From the NCBI GenBank assembly GCA_938038205.1, contig CALHSA010000046.1, positions 1-10,270 of the forward strand: a stretch of 10,270 bases of DNA, read 5' to 3'. Below are positions 1-6,646 of this stretch, in pieces (position 1 is the stretch's first letter; each line of letters opens with the position of its first letter). The position numbers were made by a program, and so were the translations under genes. The stretch is from an uncultured bacterium (GTDB lineage: Bacteria > Bdellovibrionota_C > UBA2361 > JANWWW01). The notes under the pieces are model-generated. The model made no database searches. It was given only the letters and a program-made list of their open reading frames with translations, and had not been told where the DNA came from.

Positions 1-416
1 TCCTCAGTGTAAATTGCTGGCGGTTTTAATGCTCCTTTTAAAAATCTGCTTTTTGAGTTTTTCTCAGGAATATCGAGAGACCTTTCAATAAAATATTCAT
101 CTGTAGCCATCCATATTGGGTTTGAATCAATAAATTTTATCTTTAAAACTTTGGGTAGTGATTGCGGCGAATTTAAAATAGGAGCACAGGTTTTATGAAA
201 ACAAATCAAGCTTCCTTCGATCTTGTTATTAGGAGTACCCTCCAAAAACCTAACCTCAGATTCAATTCTTTTAATCTTTGAGATTTCAAAGCGATGAACA
301 AGTTTAACATCCTCTTCAATATTAATTGGATTTAGTGACAGTGAATTTTTTGTATCTTTAGAAACAGTGGAGCAGCCTACAACCAGTAATCCAAACAAAA
401 CAACGAGATTAAGCAC
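1..416 (-). CDS. Putative lipoprotein, N-terminal part, cut by the left window edge
   Basis: An uninterrupted minus-strand frame runs from a GTG at 414-416 to the window edge, giving 138 residues with no stop. The N-terminus is a short hydrophobic signal ending in a lipobox (LVVGC, Cys15), so the protein is probably lipidated and anchored to a membrane. Ser follows the Cys; under the Lol rule of Gram-negative bacteria this would favour the outer membrane. The signal lacks the usual basic n-region, which is slightly odd. An in-frame TAA at 426-428 lies just upstream, leaving GTG as the only reasonable start. The mature part is mixed polar and probably beta-rich, with two cysteines five residues apart (C72, C77). 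I recognise no family. It starts 44 bases after the CbiA-like gene ends, on the same strand, so it is probably the last visible gene of that operon. Confidence 0.75.
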   Translation of the reverse strand, partial: MLNLVVLFGLLVVGCSTVSKDTKNSLSLNPINIEEDVKLVHRFEISKIKRIESEVRFLEGTPNNKIEGSLICFHKTCAPILNSPQSLPKVLKIKFIDSNPIWMATDEYFIERSLDIPEKNSKSRFLKGALKPPAIYTE

Positions 417-460
417 ACATAGATTTTACTAAATTCCAGTCTGGGTTGTTAGGATTTTCG

Positions 461-1708
461 TTATCGTGTTGGTTTACTACAATTTAATGCCCATTTAAAG
501 ATTCGATCTACAAACTTCTCGTTTAAATAAAACGGTATGTAAGTATTGGTTAAGATAATATTACTAGCTGGAAGAAAAAAATCTAGTACCAAAGTATCGA
601 AATCATCATAATACCTGTAATAAAAATTCGGCAACTCGATGTTAAATTCAACTTGAGGAGAATTGAAGCCACGGAAACTTGAAACTCCAAATTGAAACCT
701 CGAAGATTCCTTTAGCTCACAAAATTTAGCTGACCTCAAACAGAATCTTGCCTCTAAATCAAGAAAGTCCAAACACTTAACATATTCATTACCAAGTTTA
801 ATTGAATTGCATAATAAAGCAGAATTTAAACCCTCACAAACAAGGGCCTTTCCTGATCTTAAATAACCTGCAAGTGATTTTAAAAACTTTTTATTACTCT
901 GCACTAGATTTATATAGTCAAATATGTTCCCTCCAGTTATCCATAAAAGCTCTGTTGATTCAGGGATTTCTGAAGCCAAAACAGGAGATATGGTAGATAT
1001 TTTAAATCCCTTACTAGCTAACCAAATAATGTTCTCTTTGTAGGTGTAATTAAAATAAGCATCCTCAGTAAAACAAATATTAAGTTTGTGGTTAGGTGAG
1101 TCCGAGGATGGAAAATTAAAATTCAATTTTGATTCTACATTAACTTTGAGATTAGCAACCTGATGCACAAGATTTTGTAAGTAAGCGTAATCGTATTTTG
1201 GAATATGATACTCTGCGTATGCCTTAGAGGGTATAACCTCCTTGAATCCTTTAATTTTAGTAACTGATTTAGACTTAAAATTGTAATCACTAAAATCTAG
1301 CACAGCAGTGACAATATCAGAGTTATTAAAAATATGATCAGCACAAAAACGGAAAAAATCATTCTCACCAGAATCTGAGAGAGTGATTACCGTTTGAATA
1401 TTGTTTTCAATGATCCAATTGAACCATCTATCGAAGTCAATCCCAGGTAATATGATAAGTAAAATCTCAGCGCCCCGCGAGATAACACCAAAAGCCTTAC
1501 CAAAAGAGGAAGAAAAATGTTCAACTGGTAATGATAAACAATTAGCTCCTGTGAGCAGATTGATAGAACTACCAAGGTGTGGTGAATCCGTTATGATTAA
1601 GAAAGATACATTTATTTTACTAATTTCGAAAATTTTATGTAAAATAAAGGCCGATAAAATCTTTAAATTTGCACAATCTTTCAATGGTAGCAGTGCGCAA
1701 ACCTTCAT
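461..1708 (-). CDS. CbiA/CobB-like protein lacking recognisable catalytic residues
   Basis: Unannotatable at first sight, this 415-residue protein follows the order of cobyrinate a,c-diamide synthase, an ATP-dependent glutamine amidotransferase of cobalamin synthesis. Residues about 1-190 match the N-terminal synthetase layout: a hydrophobic strand and helix where the P-loop should be, then a TG (residues 53-54) like the one in the substrate loop, then a 'GAEILLIILPG' strand. Residues about 207-410 match the glutaminase half: EDAYFNYTYKENI (215-227), ISPVLASEIP, a TGGN at 258-261, and a late segment like SYxHxHF. Key residues are missing. There is no GxxGxGKT/S P-loop, the nucleophile-Cys site of AECGG reads VCEGLN, and the triad-His segment reads TYIPFYL. 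Family homology is an inference from motif order. I infer a pseudoenzyme or a strongly diverged paralogue rather than an active amidase. ATG start, 6 bases after the upstream gene; no cobalamin genes are visible nearby. Confidence 0.7.
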   Translation of the reverse strand: MKVCALLPLKDCANLKILSAFILHKIFEISKINVSFLIITDSPHLGSSINLLTGANCLSLPVEHFSSSFGKAFGVISRGAEILLIILPGIDFDRWFNWIIENNIQTVITLSDSGENDFFRFCADHIFNNSDIVTAVLDFSDYNFKSKSVTKIKGFKEVIPSKAYAEYHIPKYDYAYLQNLVHQVANLKVNVESKLNFNFPSSDSPNHKLNICFTEDAYFNYTYKENIIWLASKGFKISTISPVLASEIPESTELLWITGGNIFDYINLVQSNKKFLKSLAGYLRSGKALVCEGLNSALLCNSIKLGNEYVKCLDFLDLEARFCLRSAKFCELKESSRFQFGVSSFRGFNSPQVEFNIELPNFYYRYYDDFDTLVLDFFLPASNIILTNTYIPFYLNEKFVDRIFKWALNCSKPTR

Positions 1709-1714
1709 TAAAAG

Positions 1715-2791
1715 CTACTTGGCTGAGGTTCTTTTGCAAATTACAACTGACAAAGGTGACACACCAGACATAGATTTGCCTATCGCAGTCTTGGGTGCTA
1801 AAAAATTTATAATCTTTATAATCTCAAAGTCCCGAGATTTCAGTAAAGGTGACGAGATAAATCTTTGTAAATTTTCTTTATCAAGAATAAAGCATCCGTA
1901 TCCATTTTGAAGTAGTAGAGCATCAAGCTGCTTAAAGGAATTCTCTAAGTGAATCTGATCCAGGAAACCCATCCAGTATTTCGTTTGATAGCTAATGCTT
2001 AATCCATACCACCAACATCGTAGCCACTGTAGTGGTGTTGCAGATAAGGGATTCTCAACTAGATTAACAATTACAACTGGGTACTTTCTTAAATTTTCCC
2101 CTACCCTATAAACTCTGCCAACATCAAAATACTCAGACCTGTAAGTGTACAAATGAGAAACTTTTTTTAAAATTCTTGAGGTAATCTCCTTATACTGAGG
2201 AGCCGTTCGCAGTCGTAAAAGTAAACGATCCTGCTCTTCCCACATAACCGCATACGAGTTAGAGGTAGGTGCAGATAAATAACTGGAACCATCTCCATGA
2301 AGTATTAAAGCAACCACATAGCTAAAAAAAGTACCAACACTTTTATTGAGTTTAGATATATACTCCCTAAAACTTACAAGTTCAGCGAATGTTTGGGGTG
2401 AAAAAAAAACCCTGAATTGTTTGGAGTATCCATCCAACGAAACAGGCTTTGGAGAGTAACCTTGCAGAGCTAAAACAGAGGTTGGAAGGTCAGGCTGCTG
2501 AAGCAAACCCTCATAGAAAACCCTCCATAACTGCGTATTACAAATAGCTTCAACACGTTTTTTAAAAAGTAATGCAGCAACTAAAAAACTGCTTCCGTCC
2601 GAGTTAATCTCAACTAATTCTTGAACATTCCTAAAAAAACCAAAAATCCTTTCATAGACTACAGGCTTGATAGGAGGATTAAATGGCAGCAAGCTTGACC
2701 ACTTACCATCAATATCCTCGGTCTTTAGATGTATAGTCTCTACCTCTTCTGAAGAGACCGAGCCGGGGAACAAGGGAATAACTTTAGCCAC
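1715..2791 (-). CDS. DNA methyltransferase-like protein with degenerate motifs
   Basis: This 358-residue protein resembles a class of site-specific DNA methyltransferases of the DNA-modification-methylase type. In order: residues 58-97 align with the SAM-binding 'DPFxGSGTTLVAALLLGRRxxGxDxNPLA' region but read EINSDGSSFLVAALLFKKRV, so the Asp-Pro-Phe is gone while the tail survives. Residues 130-166 match 'FhpxTLxxLlxLRxxL..F...l.gILHG' (SPQTFAELVSFREYI, ending in LHG). Residues 170-180 match 'ylSxSmPNxfs'. Residues 255-263 (QWLRCWWYG) match the conserved NWLRCWF/WxG that follows the SPPF/Y catalytic motif. That motif is replaced by ENPL at 246-249. A functional N4/N6 methyltransferase needs the (S/N/D)PP(Y/F) motif, so I infer loss of catalysis. 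The GTG start is the only start after an in-frame TAA at 2828-2830; a TATGAT (2863 to 2858, minus) could be its -10 box. First gene of a likely operon with the CbiA-like gene. Confidence 0.7.
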   Translation of the reverse strand: MAKVIPLFPGSVSSEEVETIHLKTEDIDGKWSSLLPFNPPIKPVVYERIFGFFRNVQELVEINSDGSSFLVAALLFKKRVEAICNTQLWRVFYEGLLQQPDLPTSVLALQGYSPKPVSLDGYSKQFRVFFSPQTFAELVSFREYISKLNKSVGTFFSYVVALILHGDGSSYLSAPTSNSYAVMWEEQDRLLLRLRTAPQYKEITSRILKKVSHLYTYRSEYFDVGRVYRVGENLRKYPVVIVNLVENPLSATPLQWLRCWWYGLSISYQTKYWMGFLDQIHLENSFKQLDALLLQNGYGCFILDKENLQRFISSPLLKSRDFEIIKIINFLAPKTAIGKSMSGVSPLSVVICKRTSAK

Positions 2792-2946
2792 TGCGTCTAT
2801 AGTAACATTAATGATGAAATTTATAAATTAAGTAAAAACTAAACTAATTATTTTTTAATCATAATACTTTTTTAAAAAAAATGAAAGCTTTTTAATTAAC
2901 TGAGGATATTTTTATTACAACAAAACTGGATTTAAGTATATTTATA

Positions 2947-3765
2947 CTAGAGCAAAACTTGATTCATAAATGTCCCGCCGCGGGACAAAATATCTTTTTC
3001 TTCGGGAAACTGTCCGAAAATCTCACCAGATTTTAATTTAATCCCCTCTAAGCATAAGCCATGAGGAGGTGCGCAGAATTTTTTTAGCTCACTGTTATTC
3101 ATCCAACAATCTAAGCTCAAGCCTTTTTTTGAATAGTGTATTAGTGTTCCAACTATATTCCTTACCATTTTGTGAAGAAAACCAGAGCCAATAATTTCAT
3201 AAACGTAATGATACTCTCCAAGTCTTAAAAACCTTGATAAAAAAATTGTTTTAATTAGGTTAGAGCTTGTGCAGTATCGACCTCGAAAAGCAGAAAAATC
3301 ATGTGTTCCTAAAAAATATTTTGCCTGCTTGTTAAGCTTTTCTAAATCAGGTAAATCAGGGAGGTGCCAGTAAAATCTTCTTTGAAAAGTTGGGGGAGTT
3401 TTGCGAACAAAGAAATAATACCTATAGAATTTAGCCAGCACTGTATTTGAAAATTTAAAATCACTAGTAACTTGAACAGCTTTGATGAAGCTAACAAAAG
3501 GTTTACAGAGATTGCTTAATGCTACACAAAACTTTTCTAAACAAGGTATCTCTGTTGGAGGCGTAAATGTTATTAGATTAGCACTTGCTCGAACACCTGC
3601 ATCAGTTCTAGAGCATACAGTTATTGGAATTCTGTCTTTAATCCTAAAGAAAATTTTTAATTTATCCTCAATTAACCCCTGAATAGTCTGAGTATTAGGT
3701 TGTAACTGAAAACCAGAGAAACTACCATCGTACTCAATCTGAACCAGAAGTTTATTTCTGCTCAC
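2947..3765 (-). CDS. truA: tRNA pseudouridine(38-40) synthase TruA
   Basis: TruA isomerises uridines at positions 38-40 of the tRNA anticodon stem-loop in the cytoplasm, acting as a homodimer. The 272 residues match the family's usual length. Visible motifs are the N-terminal EYDGSFSGFQLQPNTQTIQG (11-30), the catalytic loop CSRTDAGVRA with nucleophile Asp55 (canonical GRTDAGVHA, so the usual Gly and His are replaced by Ser and Arg), KFYRYYF (112-118), GTHDFSAFRG (153-162), GSGFLHKMVRNIVGTL (193-208) and APPHGLCLEGI (232-242). All core features are intact, so it should be active. The start is GTG, with no Shine-Dalgarno core. It is transcribed divergently from the RsmI-like gene, only 29 bases away, and a minus-strand TATACT close to the start suggests an almost leaderless mRNA. 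Confidence 0.97.
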   Translation of the reverse strand: MSRNKLLVQIEYDGSFSGFQLQPNTQTIQGLIEDKLKIFFRIKDRIPITVCSRTDAGVRASANLITFTPPTEIPCLEKFCVALSNLCKPFVSFIKAVQVTSDFKFSNTVLAKFYRYYFFVRKTPPTFQRRFYWHLPDLPDLEKLNKQAKYFLGTHDFSAFRGRYCTSSNLIKTIFLSRFLRLGEYHYVYEIIGSGFLHKMVRNIVGTLIHYSKKGLSLDCWMNNSELKKFCAPPHGLCLEGIKLKSGEIFGQFPEEKDILSRGGTFMNQVLL

Positions 3766-3794
3766 ACGTTTAATAGTATAATTAGAAATTCATA
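3766..3794. promoter_or_regulatory. Compact divergent promoter between truA and the RsmI-like gene
   Basis: Only 29 bases separate two divergent GTG starts. They contain a consensus plus-strand -10 box TATAAT at 3777-3782, overlapped by a minus-strand TATACT (3780 to 3775). The two share the core of AGTATAAT, so one near-symmetric AT element could serve both directions. Typical spacing would put the transcription starts about 6 bases before the plus-strand GTG and about 3 before the truA GTG. The -35 regions, which would lie inside the opposite coding sequence, are weak. Nothing here resembles a ribosome binding site. The promoter call is an inference from the -10 boxes and the gene layout. 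Confidence 0.5.
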
Positions 3795-4487
3795 GTGAAC
3801 CCAAATAAAGTTTTGTGGGTAATCCCTACCCCTATTGGCCCTGGAAGTAGTATTTACACACAGAAAAGTATACTCCAGCAACTTCAAGTAATATTTTGTG
3901 AATCAGAGAAAGCAGCTCTTCGTTACCTAGCCTCTCAAGGTGTAAGTTTTAAAGACAAAATCCTAATTCAAATCAAGAAACCAGATGTCGTCGAAATTAA
4001 AAGTGCATTTGAAAAGTATAAGGTGTTTGGTCTAATTACGGATGCAGGGTACCCTTGCCTTGCAGATGCTGGTGCACACGTGGTTTGGTTAGCACACAGG
4101 TTAAAAATTGAAGTACGACCATTAGTTGGCCCAAACTCAATCATTATGACCTTAGCTGCAAGTGGATTTGATGGTAACAAATTTGAATTTTTTGGGTACC
4201 CTCCAATTGAGAATAGGGCTCTAAGGAAATTTATTTTAAAAATCCAGTATGAAGCGAATAAAAAAACTTGTATTTTTATCGAAGCTCCTCATAGAAGCGA
4301 GAAAACCTATATGACTTGCTTAGAAGTACTTCACCCATCTACGCATCTATGTATAGGTGTATCGTTGGACCACAGCAAACAGAAAATCTTAAGCATGTCT
4401 GTTGAGGAGCACAAGATGAACCCTCAAAAAATACTACGGGAACCCACTGTTTTTATAATTGCAAAACCAGCCCTCAACATATTATGA
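3795..4487 (+). CDS. Short RsmI-like SAM-dependent methyltransferase (tetrapyrrole methylase fold)
   Basis: This 230-residue protein belongs to the tetrapyrrole-methylase (SAM-dependent methyltransferase) superfamily and to the short relatives of RsmI, the enzyme that 2'-O-methylates C1402 of 16S rRNA. Visible motifs are the N-terminal VIPTPIG (9-15; compare IVATPIGN in RsmI), TDAGYPCLADAGAHVV (82-97; the SAM-loop region, with Ala92 where the family usually has Pro in DPG), PLVGPNSI (109-116), AASGFDGNKFEFFGYPP (121-137) and FIEAPHRSEKT (161-171). It lacks the C-terminal extension of full-length RsmI (about 280-290 residues), so its target may differ; I would not call it RsmI outright. GTG start 6 bases after the predicted transcription start. 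Its last 29 bases overlap the recombinase frame, so the two are co-transcribed and perhaps translationally coupled. Confidence 0.88.
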   Translation: MNPNKVLWVIPTPIGPGSSIYTQKSILQQLQVIFCESEKAALRYLASQGVSFKDKILIQIKKPDVVEIKSAFEKYKVFGLITDAGYPCLADAGAHVVWLAHRLKIEVRPLVGPNSIIMTLAASGFDGNKFEFFGYPPIENRALRKFILKIQYEANKKTCIFIEAPHRSEKTYMTCLEVLHPSTHLCIGVSLDHSKQKILSMSVEEHKMNPQKILREPTVFIIAKPALNIL

Positions 4488-5424
4488 TTGTCTAATAGGG
4501 TTGAGTGAGGTTTTAGATCAGGTTAAGCTACAATATCTCAATACCTACGCCGGAATTTATCATACAAAACGGGCTAAAAGAAACGATTTAGAACTTTTTT
4601 TTAACTTTATTAAAACATCTGGTATTGATTTAGTTAGTGATATTAATAGAAATATAATACAGTTATTTATTGAATCTTTAATTCGTGAAGGATTCAGTCC
4701 ATCTACAATAAGTCGACGTTTATCAACTATTAAGCATTTTTTCAGATGGCTTCAGCAGGAGGGGGTTATGAACAGAAATCCAGCAGATTCAGTGAGATTC
4801 TCATTTAATTCTAAAAATAGACCTGATCATTTAACGAGCTCGGAGATAAAGGAGCTGCAGGAGAAGATTGAAAATAGACTATCTTGTGCTAGAGGATTTA
4901 GAGAGTATCAGGATTATTTTTTTGTGCTTTTTTTACTTGAAACGGGAGTAAGAGCCAATGAAGCCCGTGTACTTAGACTAAGCCAAATAACATCTGACTT
5001 AAACTGGATACGAAATCTAAGATCAAAGGGAAATAAATTTAGAGATGTTTACATTTCAACTAAACTAAGGAAATATTTAAAAGAATTTATTCAAATTCGT
5101 GATCAGTATTTAAAAAAAAAGTTAAAAAGAGGGGTTCATTCTCAAAACTACCCCCTGTTTTTAAGTTTTTACGGCAAAGAGCATAAACCTGAGAGATGCA
5201 TGTTATCCCCTAAAACAATCTGGAGAATAACAAAAAGGGTAGGGGGTGAGTTTGATTTACATCCCCACAAGCTAAGACACACTTTTGCAATCAGGCTATT
5301 AAATCACACTAAGGACATAAGATTAGTCAGTCAAGCCTTAGGGCACAGTGATGTTAGAATTACGATGAAATACACAGAAAGAACACAGGATGAGATTAAG
5401 GATGCGCTAGACACTCTGATTTGA
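4459..5424 (+). CDS. Tyrosine recombinase, XerC/XerD-like
   Basis: Tyrosine recombinases cut and rejoin DNA through a phosphotyrosine link; Xer members resolve chromosome dimers at dif near division. Residues about 20-115 form the SAM-like core-binding domain (STISRRLSTIKHFFRWL, 82-98). The catalytic domain has a complete set: Arg165 in ETGVRANEAR, Lys190 in RSKGNK, His270 and Arg273 in HPHKLRHTFA, His296 in LGHSD and Tyr305 in MKYTER. At up to 321 residues it is close to the Xer length of about 300. I cannot tell XerC from XerD, and a phage or island integrase is not excluded, though no mobile genes surround it. The start is uncertain: TTG at 4459 overlaps the upstream gene by 29 bases, while an in-frame TTG at 4501 begins after that gene's stop. 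Neither has a clear Shine-Dalgarno sequence. Confidence 0.92.
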   Translation: MQNQPSTYYDCLIGLSEVLDQVKLQYLNTYAGIYHTKRAKRNDLELFFNFIKTSGIDLVSDINRNIIQLFIESLIREGFSPSTISRRLSTIKHFFRWLQQEGVMNRNPADSVRFSFNSKNRPDHLTSSEIKELQEKIENRLSCARGFREYQDYFFVLFLLETGVRANEARVLRLSQITSDLNWIRNLRSKGNKFRDVYISTKLRKYLKEFIQIRDQYLKKKLKRGVHSQNYPLFLSFYGKEHKPERCMLSPKTIWRITKRVGGEFDLHPHKLRHTFAIRLLNHTKDIRLVSQALGHSDVRITMKYTERTQDEIKDALDTLI

Positions 5425-5449
5425 TTAAAATTTTATTATCACTTATTCT
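5421..5449 (+). promoter_or_regulatory. Possible promoter of the 237-residue gene
   Basis: TTGATT (5421-5426) and TATTCT (5444-5449) are separated by 17 bases, a normal sigma-70 spacing, with four matches each to consensus. The downstream stretch to the ATG at 5482 includes a T6A7 tract touching the start codon and no Shine-Dalgarno sequence. Such boxes arise easily by chance in AT-rich DNA, and read-through from the recombinase gene is equally possible. Confidence 0.25.
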
Positions 5450-5481
5450 AATAATTAGTTTTAAAAAACTTTTTTAAAAAA

Positions 5482-6195
5482 ATGTATTTTATTTCAACTA
5501 AGCTTTATAAGGGTGAGGGACAAACTTTAATACCTAAGAATTCGACTGAGAGTGATTCGATTACTGCTAAATTAATTGAATCAGCAAATATTATTTTACC
5601 TGAGGAATTAGACAAGTGGGTAAGATTTGCACATGAAAATTTAGGAAAAAATTATGAATCTCCTGTGCTAGAGGATGAATTTAATTATGAAAGTCGACTC
5701 CGAATAATAAGTCATACCACAAAAAAAGTATCACTAATCTGGCGTTTTTTCCCCGATTTCATGGGGAATATTAGATTAAAAATCACTGAGCAAAAATCTG
5801 CGGATGAAAAATCAAAGTATTTAGTGCTAGACTGTACAATTCAGGCTAAGAATTACATTGAGCCCAGTAAAGATGCGCCAATAGGATTACGTTTCAAGTG
5901 TTTTATTTACCCGAATACACAATCAAAGGTAACTTGCGATTTAAAATTTACACTTGAGGGGAGACAAGAATCAATCTCCTTCAGTGGAACACCTTCAAGC
6001 TTTACATTGAAAGAGATTTTAAAGGATGATTACAGTAGAATTGAGGAATTAATCCATTCCTCGGATTCAAATTACTCAGAGATCAGTAGAGAGCTTAGAT
6101 TAAAAATTTGTTTACTTTTAATTCTTGTATCTTTTTTACAAGAGTTTTATTTAAAACTACAAAAAAGAGAAAAATTTAATATTAAGTATATGTAG
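5482..6195 (+). CDS. Hypothetical protein with a hydrophobic C-terminal segment
   Basis: I do not recognise this 237-residue protein. It has no signal peptide. The N-terminal part is polar. Residues about 75-185 alternate hydrophobic and polar residues in a way that suggests a beta-rich domain (for example VSLIWRFFPDFMGNIRLKI and LDCTIQAKNYI). Near the C-terminus, ICLLLILVSFLQEFYL (about 209-224) is strongly hydrophobic and is followed by a basic tail (KLQKREKFNIKYM). This could be a short tail anchor, an amphipathic helix or a buried helix. Codon use is AT-rich like its neighbours. It lies 57 bases after the recombinase on the same strand, so it may be part of that transcript or have its own promoter. 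It is the last gene before a long convergent gap. ATG is the only plausible start. No function can be assigned. Confidence 0.8.
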   Translation: MYFISTKLYKGEGQTLIPKNSTESDSITAKLIESANIILPEELDKWVRFAHENLGKNYESPVLEDEFNYESRLRIISHTTKKVSLIWRFFPDFMGNIRLKITEQKSADEKSKYLVLDCTIQAKNYIEPSKDAPIGLRFKCFIYPNTQSKVTCDLKFTLEGRQESISFSGTPSSFTLKEILKDDYSRIEELIHSSDSNYSEISRELRLKICLLLILVSFLQEFYLKLQKREKFNIKYM

Positions 6196-6218
6196 TAATT
6201 AGACCCGGGTTGCCTGGT

Positions 6219-6254
6219 AGCAAAATTTAAAAAAAGTCTAAATAAGCAAAATTT
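6219..6254 (+). repeat. Short direct repeat AGCAAAATTT, two copies
   Basis: AGCAAAATTT occurs at 6219-6228 and again at 6245-6254, 26 bases apart. The second copy continues into a small inverted repeat, GCAAA-A-TTTGC (6246-6256). Between them, ATTTA (6224-6228 plus the next A) can pair with TAAAT. The pattern could be a protein-binding site or simple AT-rich duplication; it is too short to be decisive. Confidence 0.35.
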
Positions 6255-6262
6255 GCAACAAC

Positions 6263-6279
6263 ATTCTCTTCTAGAGAAT
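6263..6279. other. Seven-base-pair hairpin
   Basis: ATTCTCT (6263-6269) and AGAGAAT (6273-6279) form a perfect 7-bp stem around a 3-base loop. Neither side carries a T-run in the direction of transcription, so it is not a convincing intrinsic terminator. It lies 68 bases after the stop of the 237-residue gene and could cap its mRNA 3' end. Confidence 0.35.
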
Positions 6280-6646
6280 AAAAGAATACTTTAAAAATAG
6301 CCTATAACCGAACCAGGATTGAGTTTAATTTTAAAAAATTAAAGTTAATTTTTAGATTCTGAATTGTAAAAATGTTTAATTAAAAATCGTAATTAACAAT
6401 TAAGTAAAATACTAAAAATGCTTATTATGCTACTTTAAAACTCAAATTAAAGCACACTATCATCTTATTAGACACTACTTTTAAAGTTTAGAATGTTAGA
6501 TAAAATGTAAATACACCATTGCGTTTAAATATCGTTGTAAATTATTGGTTTTAATTTAATTACGCGTCTCTCAAAGCTAAAATTTAAGATAGAGTCTTTT
6601 TTAAAAATACTAAAAGTTTTACTTGAGCCCCTTGAAAATTCGGGAT

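Larger units (their letters stand above)
6196..6646. other. 451-base convergent intergenic region, no gene seen
   Basis: This lies between the 3' ends of the 237-residue gene (plus) and lysS (minus). No frame on either strand is open long enough to propose a protein; the candidate ATGs reach stops within a few codons. Its left end holds a small GC-rich patch (ACCCGGGT palindrome at 6203-6210, then TGCCTGGTAGC to 6221), the repeat and hairpin listed separately, and AACCGAACCAGG at 6306-6317. The rest is almost pure A/T apart from ACGCG near 6562. I could not fold a complete tRNA, tmRNA, RNase P or SRP RNA from it. No strong hairpin followed by a T-run was found for either convergent gene, although TCTTTTTT at 6595-6602 follows a weak stem. 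Confidence 0.7.

Noticed and set aside
1401-1910. 169-codon plus-strand open frame
   Set aside because: It lies antisense to the CbiA-like and methyltransferase-like genes, crosses their junction, and has no recognisable motif. The minus-strand genes explain the region better.
2935-2948. AGTATA-TT-TATACT inverted repeat at the truA stop codon
   Set aside because: The stem is almost all A/T with a 2-base loop and no T-run, so it is too weak for a terminator.
4459-5424. Reading the tyrosine recombinase as the integrase of a mobile element
   Set aside because: No transposase, phage or plasmid genes, terminal repeats or intact tRNA target are visible, and its size and overlap with a housekeeping-type gene fit a Xer recombinase.
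2867-5484. Similar CTTTTTTAAAAAAA tracts followed by TG at 2867-2881 and 5469-5482
   Set aside because: Homopolymer tracts of this kind are expected in intergenic DNA of this composition. Only the second touches a gene start.
6291-6330. Minus-strand TCCTGGTTCGGTTATAGG resembling a tRNA T-arm
   Set aside because: The closing base pair next to the loop is mismatched, and no acceptor, D or anticodon arms can be found upstream on that strand.
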